Shown here one piece after another: positions 10,451 to 19,479 of a DNA stretch of 64,000 nucleotides. The position numbers and the translations under genes were made by a program. This stretch comes from Arthrobacter sp. V1I9. Its GTDB lineage: Bacteria > Actinomycetota > Actinomycetes > Actinomycetales > Micrococcaceae. The first letter of the stretch is position 1. The number at the start of each line of letters is the position of its first letter. The notes under the pieces were generated by a model. It had not been told where the DNA came from and ran no database searches. It saw nothing but the letters and a program-made list of their open reading frames with translations. The stretch spans positions 3,534,001 to 3,598,000 of the forward strand of contig NZ_JAUSYU010000001.1 in NCBI RefSeq assembly GCF_030817075.1. The letters run 5' to 3'.

Positions 10451-11446
10451 ATGCAGCTCATTGATGCCAGCCATCTCCGGCGCAGTACCGGGGACGCCCG
10501 ATCCCTCAGCAGACGCTACGTCCGCGGCGAGCTGGTCCGCGTCCGGAAAGGCATATACGCCCCCAAAGACGAGTGGATCTCGCTGACGCCGTGGGAAAGG
10601 TACCGCCAAACAGTGTTCGCTGTGAACCTTGAACTACCTTTGTCAAAGTTTTGCCTCAACACGGCCGCTTCGCTGTAAAACCTGCAGCTGCTGGATGTTC
10701 CGAGCCACGTCCACCTGGCCGGTGCATCGAGGGGCCACATGGGCCGGAGCCTTCCCACCACGTCCGCGGCTTTGATGCCGTCCGGACAGTCTGGACTTGA
10801 GAGGCTCACTTCCTACGGGGTCGCGCGCCACTCTTTGCAGACAGAAACCCTCCCGCATGAAGGGCTGCTGGTAACGCCAGCGCCGCAGACGGTGGTGGCA
10901 GTTATCGCCAGGGAAGGATTCACCGCCGGGGTAGTGCTCGCCGACCACGCCATCAGTCGGCGACGTTCGTCCGGACCGCCTGTTACCAAGGAGGAATTGC
11001 TTGCGCACTCTGCGCGTCTCGAGTCGGGAGCGCGCCGGCGGTGGGTCATGCAGGTGCTTGAATTTGCGGTTACTGATTCCGAGTCGGCAGGGGAGTCTTT
11101 GAGCAGGGCGCAGATGCACCTCATGGGGTTCCCTGTTCCCTTGCTGCAAGTGACGTTCCGCCCAGGAGGGCGCTTCCTTGCCCGAACCGACTTCTTTTGG
11201 CCCCAGTATCGTCTGATTGGAGAGTTCGATGGCGACGCGAAATACCTGCGTGACGAGTACCTCGGCGACCAAACGGCACGTCAAGCCGTACTGGCCGAGA
11301 AGAAGCGCGAGGACAAGCTACGTGCAGCCGGATTCAAAGTGGTGCGCTGGGATTGGGCCACTGCCTCTGATCCAGCCCGGCTCGGCGCACTGCTACGCCA
11401 GGCAGGTCTGCCCAACAGCAGAAACAAAACCAAAAACACCCCCTGA
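10451..11446 (+). pseudogene. AbiEi-like/DUF559-type protein interrupted by an in-frame stop
   Basis: The frame from ATG 10451 encodes an N-terminal winged-helix-like part (RRYVRGELVRVRKGIYAPKDEW) similar to the antitoxin-type domain of AbiEi relatives. After residue 75 it meets TAA at 10676-10678. The same frame continues without shift to 11446 with the C-terminal part of an endonuclease-like DUF559 domain (IGEFDGDAKYL, EKKREDKLRAAGFKVVRWDW). In actinobacterial relatives both parts form one protein of about 330 residues. A single substitution would create this stop, so it is a nonsense-mutated gene, unless the second part is re-initiated at 10739 or the base is miscalled. No toxin partner is adjacent. 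Confidence 0.75.
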
Positions 11447-11448
11447 CC

Positions 11449-11482
11449 GACTCTGCACCCGCGGATTCGCGGGTGCAGAGTC
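11449..11482. terminator. Bidirectional hairpin between DUF559 pseudogene and serS
   Basis: A perfect 15-bp stem (11449-11463 with 11468-11482) with a 4-nt loop sits between two convergent genes. On the minus strand the downstream flank contains T-rich runs, so it is a good intrinsic terminator for serS. Confidence 0.75.
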
Positions 11483-11517
11483 CCCCAAAGGGGGGAAACC
11501 CAAAAAGCAACGGAAAC

Positions 11518-12798
11518 CTACAGGACCGGGAGGACCTCAAGCCCGCCGATGTACTTCTGCAGCGCCTTCGGAACGTTGACCGAGCCGTCCGCGTTCTGGT
11601 GGTGCTCCAGGAGGGCCACGATCCAGCGGGTTGTGGCAAGGGTTCCGTTCAGGGTGGCAACGGCACGGGTGCCCTTGGCCACGCCCTCCGCATTGACTGC
11701 GCGTTCGCGGATGTTGAGGCGGCGGGCCTGGAAGGTGGTGCAGTTGGACGTCGAGGTCAGCTCGCGGTACGCGCCCTGGGTGGGTACCCATGCTTCGCAG
11801 TCGTACTTCCGGGCGGCGGACATACCAAGGTCGCCGGCAGCCGTGTCAATAACGCGGTACGGCAGCTCGCACTTGGCCAGCATTTCCTCTTCCCACGCCA
11901 GCAGCCGCTGATGCTCGGCTGCGGCCTCCTCCACCGTGGTGTAGATAAACATCTCCACCTTGTTGAACTGGTGCACTCGGATGATGCCGCGGGTGTCCTT
12001 GCCGTGCGAACCGGCCTCGCGCCGGTAGCACGAGCTCTGGCCCGCGTAACGGATGGGGCCTGCCGAGAAGTCCAGGATCTCGTCGGCGTGGTATCCGGCC
12101 AGCGCAACCTCGGAGGTGCCCACAAGGTAAAGGTCGTCTTCGGCGAGGCGGTAAATCTCGGCGTCGTGCTTTACGTCGAAGCCGGTGCCCTGCATGGTCT
12201 CCGGGCGGACCAAAGTGGGCGTGATCATGGGGACGAAGCCGGCCTCGATGGCCTGGTCCATGGCCATCTGCAGCAGCGCCATCTCCAGCCGGGCACCCAC
12301 GCCGCGGAGGAAGTAGAAGCGTGCGCCGGACACCTTTGCACCGCGTTCCATGTCGATCGCGCCGATCAGCTCACCGATCTCCAGGTGGTCACGGGGCTCG
12401 AAGTCGGGGAACTCGCGGGGCGTGCCGACGGTTTTGACCACCACGTAGTCGTCCTCGCCGCCTTCGGGAACGCCGTCCTCGATGAGGTTGGGAATGGTGC
12501 GCAGCAGTTCTTCCTGCTTCAACTGCGCGGCGTCAGCCTCGGCGGAGGCGGCCTTGACCGAGTTGGCCAGTTCCTTCACCTCCGCCAACAGCGCCTTCTT
12601 CTCATCGCCCTTGGCCTGGGCCACCTTTTTGCCGAAGACGTTCTGCTCGGCGCGGAGGTTCTCGAAGCGGATCAGCGCCGCCCGGCGTGCAGAGTCCGCG
12701 GAGATGATCGCGTCCACCACTGATTCGTCCGCGCCGCGGGCGCGCTGGCTGGCTCGGAACTTGTCCGGGTTTTCGCTGAGGTCTTTTACGTCGATCAC
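11518..12798 (-). CDS. serS: Serine--tRNA ligase
   Basis: Class II aminoacyl-tRNA synthetase charging tRNA-Ser (and tRNA-Sec where present), 426 residues. The N-terminal coiled-coil tRNA-binding arm spans about residues 25-110. Motif 2 is seen in the [24 protein letters not shown] region and motif 3 in [19 protein letters not shown]. The reading frame is open further upstream, but GTG at 12798 begins the conserved IDVKDL sequence, giving the normal length. Diverges from the lipid kinase gene, with 91 bp between starts. Confidence 0.97.
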   Translation of the reverse strand: MIDVKDLSENPDKFRASQRARGADESVVDAIISADSARRAALIRFENLRAEQNVFGKKVAQAKGDEKKALLAEVKELANSVKAASAEADAAQLKQEELLRTIPNLIEDGVPEGGEDDYVVVKTVGTPREFPDFEPRDHLEIGELIGAIDMERGAKVSGARFYFLRGVGARLEMALLQMAMDQAIEAGFVPMITPTLVRPETMQGTGFDVKHDAEIYRLAEDDLYLVGTSEVALAGYHADEILDFSAGPIRYAGQSSCYRREAGSHGKDTRGIIRVHQFNKVEMFIYTTVEEAAAEHQRLLAWEEEMLAKCELPYRVIDTAAGDLGMSAARKYDCEAWVPTQGAYRELTSTSNCTTFQARRLNIRERAVNAEGVAKGTRAVATLNGTLATTRWIVALLEHHQNADGSVNVPKALQKYIGGLEVLPVL

Positions 12799-12889
12799 CC
12801 CATAAGGGTATCCAATCCGCAGGGGTACGACGGCGGCTGGCCGGCGAACGGGACCGGCGCACCTGCCGCCGGGATACTGTTGAACCACC

Positions 12890-13954
12890 ATGAGCGACCT
12901 GATTCTCTACCTGCTGATCGCGGTGGCGCTTGCCTTCGCGGTCTCCAGCTGGTGGGGAGTCCGCAGGCTTAAGGCGCTGCATGTGCGCAGCGCGGTTGGC
13001 GAGGACGCGCACGAGCCGGGGCTCAGCCAGCAGCGGGTAGCGGTGATTCTCAACCCGATCAAGGCCCGCTCGGACGAAGCCAAGGCCACCATCCAGCGCG
13101 CCTGCCTGACGGCTGGCTGGGACGAGCCGGTGTTTTACGAGACGACGGCGGAAGACCCCGGCTTTTCGCAGGTGCAGGCAGCGTTGGAGCACAAGCCCGA
13201 CGTCGTAGTGGTCGGCGGCGGCGACGGCACCGTCCGGGTGGTGGCTGAGTCCCTTGCCCGCACCGGTGTTGCGATGGGCCTCATTCCGCTGGGCACCGGC
13301 AACCTCCTGGCCCGCAATGTGGACCTTGACGTCAACGACCTCCACGGCAACGTGCAGACGGCCCTCTTCGGCCACCAGCGCTACATCGACACCGCCCGGA
13401 TGGGCATCGAAAACTCCTGGACCGGCCATTCCTCCGAACACGCGTTCCTGGTGATCGCGGGCATCGGCATGGACGCAGAAGTCTTGGCCGACACCAACGC
13501 CGGCCTGAAGAAGACGTTCGGCTGGCTCGCCTACACCGAGGCGGGCATGCGCCACCTGCCCGGCCGGCGCAAGAAGATTTCCATCTCGCTGGACGGCAGC
13601 CCGGACCAGGTCCGGAACATCCGCAGCATCCTTTTTGCCAACTGCGGCCTGGTTCCCGGCGGCATCGACTTCATCCCCCAGGCCATGATCGATGACGGCA
13701 TGCTGGACGTGGTGGTGATGAGTCCGCGCAGTGCGATCGGCTGGGTGCTGATGTACGTAAAAATCATGTTCAAGCACAGCGGGAAACTGCCCATCATGAC
13801 CGTTTACCGGTCGGGCAAAGTGGTCATCAAGTGCCCCGAGCCGATGCCCACGCAGCTTGACGGCGATACGGCAGGCGAAGCCACCAGGGTTACCGTGCAG
13901 GTGGAACCGGGTTCGTTATTGATCAGGGTTAAGGGGCAAGGCTCGCTGGCCTGA
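12890..13954 (+). CDS. Diacylglycerol kinase-type lipid kinase family protein
   Basis: A 354-residue protein with one N-terminal membrane segment (about residues 3-22) followed by a DAGK catalytic domain. The nucleotide-binding GGGDGTVR motif is near residue 110 and [11 protein letters not shown] follows about 25 residues later, as in bacterial DgkB/YegS-type enzymes. It probably phosphorylates diacylglycerol or a related lipid at the membrane. The single N-terminal anchor is a variation; most relatives are soluble. Confidence 0.88.
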   Translation: MSDLILYLLIAVALAFAVSSWWGVRRLKALHVRSAVGEDAHEPGLSQQRVAVILNPIKARSDEAKATIQRACLTAGWDEPVFYETTAEDPGFSQVQAALEHKPDVVVVGGGDGTVRVVAESLARTGVAMGLIPLGTGNLLARNVDLDVNDLHGNVQTALFGHQRYIDTARMGIENSWTGHSSEHAFLVIAGIGMDAEVLADTNAGLKKTFGWLAYTEAGMRHLPGRRKKISISLDGSPDQVRNIRSILFANCGLVPGGIDFIPQAMIDDGMLDVVVMSPRSAIGWVLMYVKIMFKHSGKLPIMTVYRSGKVVIKCPEPMPTQLDGDTAGEATRVTVQVEPGSLLIRVKGQGSLA

Positions 13955-13964
13955 CGCGCAAGGT

Positions 13965-14171
13965 TCAGGCGTGGGCTTCCCTGTGTGCCTCGGCGGCGGC
14001 CTTTGCTGCGGCGCGGGCCTCGGACTGCTCACGGATCATGGCCTGCTCCTCTTCGAAGCGCAGGCGGTCCGCCCGGTCGGCCTCGTCGCCGTCCCAGTCC
14101 TGGTTGTCGGCGGCGGGACGGGGATTAACAATCATCCCCTGGCCATCGTTGTCAGAGCCGTTGGTACTCAT
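13965..14171 (-). CDS. Small charged hypothetical protein
   Basis: A 68-residue protein with an acidic, disordered first half (DNQDWDGDEADRADRL) and an Ala/Glu/Arg-rich helical second half. No family is recognised. A ribosome site (GAAGGGAGCG) precedes the ATG at 14171 and a GTAAGCATAC element, similar to palindromes before other small-protein genes in the window, lies about 45 bases upstream. Confidence 0.65.
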   Translation of the reverse strand: MSTNGSDNDGQGMIVNPRPAADNQDWDGDEADRADRLRFEEEQAMIREQSEARAAAKAAAEAHREAHA

Positions 14172-14213
14172 GACCCGCTCCCTTCGCTAAGGGCCATCCC
14201 CCAATGTGGATCA

Positions 14214-14224
14214 AGTAAGCATAC
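14214..14224. promoter_or_regulatory. TAAGCATGCTTA-like element, degenerate copy
   Basis: AGTAAGCATAC, matching the left half and centre of the perfect palindrome at 18694-18709, placed about 45 bases upstream of the small gene starting at 14171. Role inferred only from recurrence at similar genes. Confidence 0.35.
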
Positions 14225-14266
14225 GCATTGTCCACAGCCCGCGGAAGTGGTAAGGAAGGCAATCAC

Positions 14267-15244
14267 CTACGCTGTGGGCGAAGCGCCGGAACCGCTTTCC
14301 GGACTCCCGATTTGCGGCCGTAACCCGTCCACCCACTTCTTCGCTGCTTCGAAGACATCATCAGAAGTGTGCGGCTCCACCACCGTCTCCTGGTTGTCCG
14401 CCCGCGGGTAGGAGCCAAGGAATCGGGTGGCCGGGCTGATGCGGTGGAGTCCCGCCAGGGCATCCGCCACACGCGCGTCTTCGAGGTGGCCGTCTGCGTC
14501 GATACTGAAGAAGTAATGCCCCAAGTACTGTCCCGTGGGCCGGGATTCAATGCGGCTGAGGTTCACGCCGCGGCTGGCGAACTGGTCCAGGATCTCCATC
14601 AGTGCACCGGGGCGGTCTTCGGGGAGGGGCACTACAACCGTGGTCTTGTCCGCTCCCGTGCGTTCGGGCAAAATGCCGGGCCGGCTGACCAGGATGAACC
14701 GGGTCACTGCGCCGGAGTTGTCACCGATATCCTCCGCGAGTGCGGAAAGTTTCGGCTGCTCCTGGGCCACGAGCGGGGCGCAGATGGCGGCGTCGTAGTG
14801 GCAGTCCTCCTCCAGCAGCCCCAGGGCTGCTGCGGCGGTGGACGATCCCGGCACGTACTCCGCCCCCGGAAGGTTGGCGTCCAGCCAAAGCCGGCACTGC
14901 GCCCAGGCATGGTCATGCGTTGAGACCCGCCGGATGTCCTGCAGCCTTACGCCCCGCCGGGCCACCAGCACAAAGCTGATGGGCACCAGGACTTCCCGTA
15001 CGATCCGCAGTTCCGGACCGGTGGCGATGGCATCGAGCGTGGCCGTCACGCCGCCTTCCACCGAGTTTTCGATCGGCACCATCGCAGCGTCAGCTGACCC
15101 CGCCCGCACCGTGTCCAGCGCCACGTTGACGTTCGACGCCGGTACGCGGCTGGCCTGCGCCGCTCCCGGCACCTTCAGCAGGGCTGCCTCGGTAAACGTG
15201 CCTTCGGGCCCGAGGAAGGCGTAGGTAGCAGAGGGCGCAGGCAT
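14267..15244 (-). CDS. pheA: Prephenate dehydratase
   Basis: Converts prephenate to phenylpyruvate in phenylalanine synthesis. The 325-residue protein has the catalytic PDT domain at the N-terminus (YAFLGPEGTFTEAA, then VPIENSVEGGV near residue 57, and the catalytic SGAVTRFILVS segment near 180) and a C-terminal ACT domain carrying the Phe-binding ESRPTG motif near residue 237. The last 40 residues are a low-complexity tail. It is monofunctional, without a chorismate mutase domain, as usual in actinobacteria. The ACT domain implies feedback inhibition by Phe. Confidence 0.95.
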   Translation of the reverse strand: MPAPSATYAFLGPEGTFTEAALLKVPGAAQASRVPASNVNVALDTVRAGSADAAMVPIENSVEGGVTATLDAIATGPELRIVREVLVPISFVLVARRGVRLQDIRRVSTHDHAWAQCRLWLDANLPGAEYVPGSSTAAAALGLLEEDCHYDAAICAPLVAQEQPKLSALAEDIGDNSGAVTRFILVSRPGILPERTGADKTTVVVPLPEDRPGALMEILDQFASRGVNLSRIESRPTGQYLGHYFFSIDADGHLEDARVADALAGLHRISPATRFLGSYPRADNQETVVEPHTSDDVFEAAKKWVDGLRPQIGSPESGSGASPTA

Positions 15245-15307
15245 AGGTATTCCTTCGGAGGCATGGGAGCGCCCTTGGCGCGGGCACCCGGGAACGGCAG
15301 CGGTGCG

Positions 15308-15634
15308 CTAGAGAACCAGGGGCTTCAGCCCGTTGTCCGAGACGAGGGGCTTGCCGGCCTCGAGCCACTGGTCCATGCCGCCGGAGACATTGATCGCCGT
15401 GTAGCCCTGGCCGGTGAGCCACTGCGCGGCGCGGAAGGACCGGCCGCCGGTGCGGCAGATGATGTACAGGTCCTGGTCCGGATCGAGCTCGTCCAGCCGT
15501 GCGGGAAGCTGGTCCAGGGGGATGTGAAGGGCGCCCTCAGCATGCCCGGCCACCCATTCGTAGTCCTCGCGGACATCCAGGATGGCGGCGTCGGCAGGGA
15601 GGTCGTTGACGCGGACGGTATCAAAATCGCTCAT
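15308..15634 (-). CDS. Rhodanese-like domain protein
   Basis: A 108-residue single rhodanese domain. The active loop is CRTGGRS with Cys about residue 62, which fits a sulfurtransferase binding a persulfide. The start is ATG 15634, preceded by AGGACT; the frame is open further upstream without family similarity. Partner and substrate are unknown. Confidence 0.88.
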   Translation of the reverse strand: MSDFDTVRVNDLPADAAILDVREDYEWVAGHAEGALHIPLDQLPARLDELDPDQDLYIICRTGGRSFRAAQWLTGQGYTAINVSGGMDQWLEAGKPLVSDNGLKPLVL

Positions 15635-15744
15635 GGGAAGTCCTGTCTGGCAGATCGGGTTCAGTGTTAAGCCTAGTGCCCGCGGCCCGGTGTGCCCGGA
15701 AGTACAGCAAGTTAGGCTTCTGGAAAGACCCCTAGGAGGAACCC

Positions 15745-16479
15745 TTGCCTGCAGAGCAGCCCACCATCCTTGCAACCTCGGGCGGCCTTAAGCCCGGCAC
15801 GCGCACCCGCCTGGAGTTCGACCGGTTGCTGCACCACGCCGTCGAACTCTCAGGAGTCAGCGGCAGGGCGCCGAAGGTGACGCATATCGGCACCGCTGCG
15901 GGCGACCAGCGCGCGTTCAACTCCGAGATGGACGAGGCAGCACGGCTGGCGGGGTTTGACTTCAGCCACCTTAATCTCTTCACGATGCCCAACCATGCTG
16001 ATCCCGAGGCGCATGTGCTGGACCAGGACGTCGTGTGGGTGAACGGCGGCTCGGTGGTGAACCTGCTGGCGGTGTGGCGGGCCCACGGCCTGGAAAACAT
16101 TCTGCACAAGGCATGGCAAAGCGGAGTGGTCCTGGCAGGGGTGTCCGCCGGGTCCATCTGCTGGTTCCAGGGCGGCACCACCGATTCCTTTGGCCCCGAA
16201 CTGCGCGCCGTGACCAACGGCCTGGCCTTCCTGCCGTTCGCCAACGGCGTGCATTATGACTCGGAGGAGCGCAGGCGGCCGCTGGTTCACCGGCTGGTGG
16301 CGGACGGGACGCTGGGCGAGACGCACTGCACGGACGACGGCGTCGGGCTGGTTTACCACGGCACGGAACTGGTGGAGGCGGTAACCGAAGTCCCCGGTAA
16401 GGGCGCGTATATCGTCACGGCCTCCGAGGGTGCGGACGGCGCTGTTGAGGAACGCCTGGAGCCGCGGTACCTTGGCTGA
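15745..16479 (+). CDS. Peptidase E-like (S51) family protein
   Basis: A 244-residue protein of the class-I glutamine-amidotransferase-like fold used by S51 dipeptidases. The nucleophile lies in GVSAGSICWF about residue 136, and VWVNGGSVVNLL about 20-40 residues earlier matches the family. PepE enzymes cleave Asp-X dipeptides in the cytoplasm. The start is TTG at 15745 after an AGGAGG site. Its stop overlaps the start of the amidase gene, so the pair forms an operon for peptide/amide breakdown. Confidence 0.88.
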   Translation: MPAEQPTILATSGGLKPGTRTRLEFDRLLHHAVELSGVSGRAPKVTHIGTAAGDQRAFNSEMDEAARLAGFDFSHLNLFTMPNHADPEAHVLDQDVVWVNGGSVVNLLAVWRAHGLENILHKAWQSGVVLAGVSAGSICWFQGGTTDSFGPELRAVTNGLAFLPFANGVHYDSEERRRPLVHRLVADGTLGETHCTDDGVGLVYHGTELVEAVTEVPGKGAYIVTASEGADGAVEERLEPRYLG

Positions 16480-17896
16480 ACTCCACGACCTATCCGCCGT
16501 CGCCCTCCGGGACTGCCTCCGGAAAGGCGAGGTCTCATCGGCGGAAGCGGCAGCTCATTTCCTGGCCCGGATCGAACAGCATAATTCCCTGCTCGGGGCG
16601 TTTGTCACGGTGACGGCCGAACAGGCGAGGGCCAGTGCCCGCGCGGCCGACGCGCTCCGAAGCAGCATTCCTCCTGACGAGTTGCCCTTGCTGCACGGCA
16701 TGCCCCTGGCCTTCAAGGACCTCACAGACGTGGCCGGTGTGGTGACCACCCACGGCAGCGCTGCCCTGGACCACAAGCCTGCCGTCAGCGACGGGCCGCT
16801 GGTAGCCCTTCTCAAGGACGCGGGCGTGGTTTCCCTGGGCAAGACCCAGGTGCCCGAGTTCGGGCTGACGGCCTACAGCGAAAACCGCGTGGCGCCGCCG
16901 TCGCGCAATCCCCACGCACCCAGCAGAAGCTCCGGGGGGTCCTCCGGCGGAAGCGCCGCGGCGGTGGCCGCCGGGCTCCTTCCGTTTGCGCCGGGCACGG
17001 ACGGCGGCGGCTCCATTCGCATACCGGCCGCAGCCTGCGGGCTGGTGGGACTGAAGCCGGGGCGGGGTTTGGTGCCTGCCGGTGAAAGCCTGGGCGACCC
17101 TGCCCGGCTGGTCGTGGACGGCCCCCTGGCCCGGAGCGCCGCCGACGCCGCCCTGCTGCTGGACGCACTGGCCCCTTCGCCTGGGTTCGTACACAACGGC
17201 GGCTACCTCGCGGCGATTGAACAGGAGCCGCCGCGGCTGAGGATCGGCGTGACCCTGGACAGTCCTTGGTCCGGCACCTTTCCGTTCACTCCCGACCAAG
17301 AGGCGCTGGACGCGCTCCGGACGGGGGAGGAACTCTTGGAGCACGCGGGCCACTCGCTCAGCGAAGCAAGCATCCGTTACGACAACCGGTACCCCGATGC
17401 GTTCACCACGGCCTGGACGGCGCCGGTGGGTGCGGCCAGGATCAGTCCCCACCGTGAAGCGCTGCTGGCACCCCTGACCCGGACCTTCCGCCGTCGGGCC
17501 CAACAGCGCAGCCCGGGCAAGTTGAACGAAGCCACCGCGTTCCTGCGCCAGTTTCAGCGGGATACGGTGACGCAATACGCGCAGTGGGACCTGCTGCTGA
17601 TGCCGGCCCTCGCCCAGGCTCCGCGCCCGGTGGGCTGGTTCACCGGAACGGCCCACGGCAGCGACCGCTGGCCGGCCGCGCGGTGGGCAGGGGATGCCGA
17701 CGGCGACTATCGGAAACAGTGCGAATTCGCGCCGTGGTCCTCCATGGTCAACGTGTGCGGCCTTCCCGCCATCACCATCCCCGTTCACTGGACCGGCAAC
17801 GCCCCCGGCCTCGGACTTCCGATGGGGATCCAACTGGTAGGGCCCATGGGCTCCGAGGCACTCCTGCTGCAGGTGGCCAGGGAATTGGGATACTGA
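16472..17896 (+). CDS. Amidase (amidase signature family)
   Basis: An amidase-signature hydrolase of 474 residues that cleaves a C-N amide bond. The Ser-cisSer-Lys triad is visible: Lys in AFKDLTDV, the Gly/Ser-rich SSGGSSGGSAAAVAAG region, and the nucleophile region GTDGGGSIRIPAA. The natural amide is unknown. The TTG at 16472 overlaps the upstream gene by 8 bases and begins the conserved AELHDLSAV stretch; an earlier in-frame ATG (16430) lies well inside peptidase E and is unlikely. Confidence 0.88.
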   Translation: MAELHDLSAVALRDCLRKGEVSSAEAAAHFLARIEQHNSLLGAFVTVTAEQARASARAADALRSSIPPDELPLLHGMPLAFKDLTDVAGVVTTHGSAALDHKPAVSDGPLVALLKDAGVVSLGKTQVPEFGLTAYSENRVAPPSRNPHAPSRSSGGSSGGSAAAVAAGLLPFAPGTDGGGSIRIPAAACGLVGLKPGRGLVPAGESLGDPARLVVDGPLARSAADAALLLDALAPSPGFVHNGGYLAAIEQEPPRLRIGVTLDSPWSGTFPFTPDQEALDALRTGEELLEHAGHSLSEASIRYDNRYPDAFTTAWTAPVGAARISPHREALLAPLTRTFRRRAQQRSPGKLNEATAFLRQFQRDTVTQYAQWDLLLMPALAQAPRPVGWFTGTAHGSDRWPAARWAGDADGDYRKQCEFAPWSSMVNVCGLPAITIPVHWTGNAPGLGLPMGIQLVGPMGSEALLLQVARELGY

Positions 17897-18029
17897 AGCT
17901 TTGCGCCGGGGCTTGTTGACCTGCATCTAACGCGGGTTTAATTCTGCCGTAACCGTAGTGCGTAAGACTGGCAGGATCCGCACGGTTTCCGTTCCACCCA
18001 AGGCCGATACTCAACGAGGAGTTGCCCCA

Positions 18030-18257
18030 ATGAACGCTGAACATCCCACCACCGCCAGCGAAGCCTCCCGCCAGATGCGTCCAGGCAGGCCCGATCTCAG
18101 CAACGCCAATGTCAGGGAGGACCTGGCCAGGACCGGGCGCTGCGCCCTAATGCATTTGCCCACTGGCCGGGTCTGTCTTCTCCCGCTCCGGCACCACGGC
18201 CCCTGTGAGTTCCACCGGCCGCAGGATGCCGACGACGTAATGTCCGGCCGCAACTGA
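18030..18257 (+). CDS. Small hypothetical protein
   Basis: A 75-residue protein with a Cys/His-containing C-terminal half (CALMHLPTGRVCLLPLRHHGPCEFH). The three Cys and four His could bind a metal, but no known zinc motif fits. The ATG at 18030 follows GAGGAG. Codon usage agrees with neighbours, so it is probably a real gene of unknown function. Confidence 0.65.
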   Translation: MNAEHPTTASEASRQMRPGRPDLSNANVREDLARTGRCALMHLPTGRVCLLPLRHHGPCEFHRPQDADDVMSGRN

Positions 18258-18375
18258 TCCGCACCCACCTGACCTGCACCCACCTCTGCCCCACCTGATG
18301 TACAGGGTTGAACTCCTCGACTCCGTGGGCGAACAGGAGGACGATTAAAGGGCAGTCACCATGAGGAGGCCTGTC

Positions 18376-18579
18376 ATGTGTTATTCCTACAACAAGGACT
18401 TCGGGCGGAGCACCAGAAAAGAAGCTGACCGCCAGCCCGAGGCCAAGCAGGAAACCCCGGTAGAAACGCCGGAGAAGCCGGTCAAGGCACAGGACTTTAC
18501 GTTCTGGGCATTCCCTAACTGGCGCAGGACACCAGCCCCGCGCACCCCGTCAGCTGAACGGAGCGAGGAGAGGGTCTGA
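18376..18579 (+). CDS. Small hypothetical protein
   Basis: A 67-residue, charged, Pro/Glu-rich protein starting MCYSYNKDFGRS. An AGGAGG site 7-8 bases before 18376 fixes this ATG over the one at 18361. The middle (KQETPVETPEKPVKAQD) looks disordered, and a WAFPNWRR patch follows. No family recognised; a hairpin terminator follows 18 bases after the stop. Confidence 0.65.
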   Translation: MCYSYNKDFGRSTRKEADRQPEAKQETPVETPEKPVKAQDFTFWAFPNWRRTPAPRTPSAERSEERV

Positions 18580-18597
18580 CGCCTGCACTGCAAATGA

Positions 18598-18632
18598 CAA
18601 CGGAAGGGACTCCAGCGGAGGCCCTTCCGTTG
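18598..18632 (+). terminator. Hairpin after the 67-residue hypothetical gene
   Basis: An 11-bp stem (18598-18608 with 18622-18632) around a 13-nt loop, 18 bases after the stop codon. No long T-run follows. Confidence 0.6.
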
Positions 18633-18693
18633 CGTCGAGGGGCGGCGCCTCTCCCGCGTTGTGCTGCAGGAAGACCTCCTACTAGGGTAGGAC

Positions 18694-18709
18694 AATAAGC
18701 ATGCTTATT
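18694..18709. promoter_or_regulatory. Perfect 16-bp palindrome upstream of the LapA-domain gene
   Basis: AATAAGCATGCTTATT is a perfect 16-bp inverted repeat in otherwise GC-rich DNA, 27 bases before the ATG at 18736. Its TATTAT end could serve as a -10 box. Similar elements occur at 14214, 35677 and 41588 before other small or envelope-protein genes. It is likely an operator or a conserved promoter element; the binding factor is unknown. Confidence 0.5.
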
Positions 18710-18735
18710 ATTACGCCCCCAGGAAGGGAAGCATC

Positions 18736-19191
18736 ATGAGCACCGGAAACTACCCGTCCCCCGCACCTGACCGACAGCCGGAACCTGGCAACGGAAACTA
18801 CTCCGACGCGCCGTCCTCGGCCGGGACCTCCTCCGCCGCTGATTCCGGGGCCCCCGGGACCGGCGTAAGCCCGAACAGGCCGGCTGCAGATTCCACTCCA
18901 GCAACTGCAGCCCGGCCTGCTGCAGACCAGCCGGGGGTGACCCGGGCCGGAGTTGTGTGGGCCGCCGTCGTCGCCGCCTTGGTACTCCTGATCCTGCTGA
19001 TCATCTTCATCCTGCAGAACCAGGACCAGGTGGCCGTCCGCTACTTCGGGCTCGAAGGATTCGTCCCGCTCGGAATGGCACTGTTTATCGCAAGCGTGAC
19101 CGGCGGGGTACTTGTTGCCGTGGCCGGCGGAGCCCGCATCCTGCAGCTTCGCAGGAATGCCCACCGCGCCCGGTCCCCGCAGCGGAAGTAG
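18736..19191 (+). CDS. LapA-domain (DUF1049) membrane protein
   Basis: A 151-residue protein. The first 70 residues are a Pro/Ala/Ser/Gly-rich disordered cytoplasmic tail. Then come two membrane helices (about residues 75-97 and 112-134) separated by QNQDQVAVRYFGLEGFVPLG, the typical LapA-domain signature, and a short basic tail. Proteins of this family sit in the envelope; the specific role in actinobacteria is not known. The ATG at 18736 is preceded by GGAAGG. Confidence 0.85.
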   Translation: MSTGNYPSPAPDRQPEPGNGNYSDAPSSAGTSSAADSGAPGTGVSPNRPAADSTPATAARPAADQPGVTRAGVVWAAVVAALVLLILLIIFILQNQDQVAVRYFGLEGFVPLGMALFIASVTGGVLVAVAGGARILQLRRNAHRARSPQRK

Positions 19192-19479
19192 CACGACGGC
19201 GGCCGGTGCCTGCTGCGCCTAGCAACAGAACCAGCGCGGCCGGTTGGCCGCCCGGAGGTGAAGCGACAGGGCACAGGATCCCAAGCGGAAGGGACGCGAT
19301 GCTGGCCCACATCGAACTGGTGTCGGACGTGGAACTGCTCCGCCGAGGTCCCGCACAACCCGACACGCCGCAACCAGCCAACACTGTCTCCCAGCCCAGA
19401 CAGCGTGGCACCAGTTCCGGTTCTCTTTGCGCGCCCGAACCGGTGTGATGGAACTTACGTTCTTCACAAGGAGTTGGCC

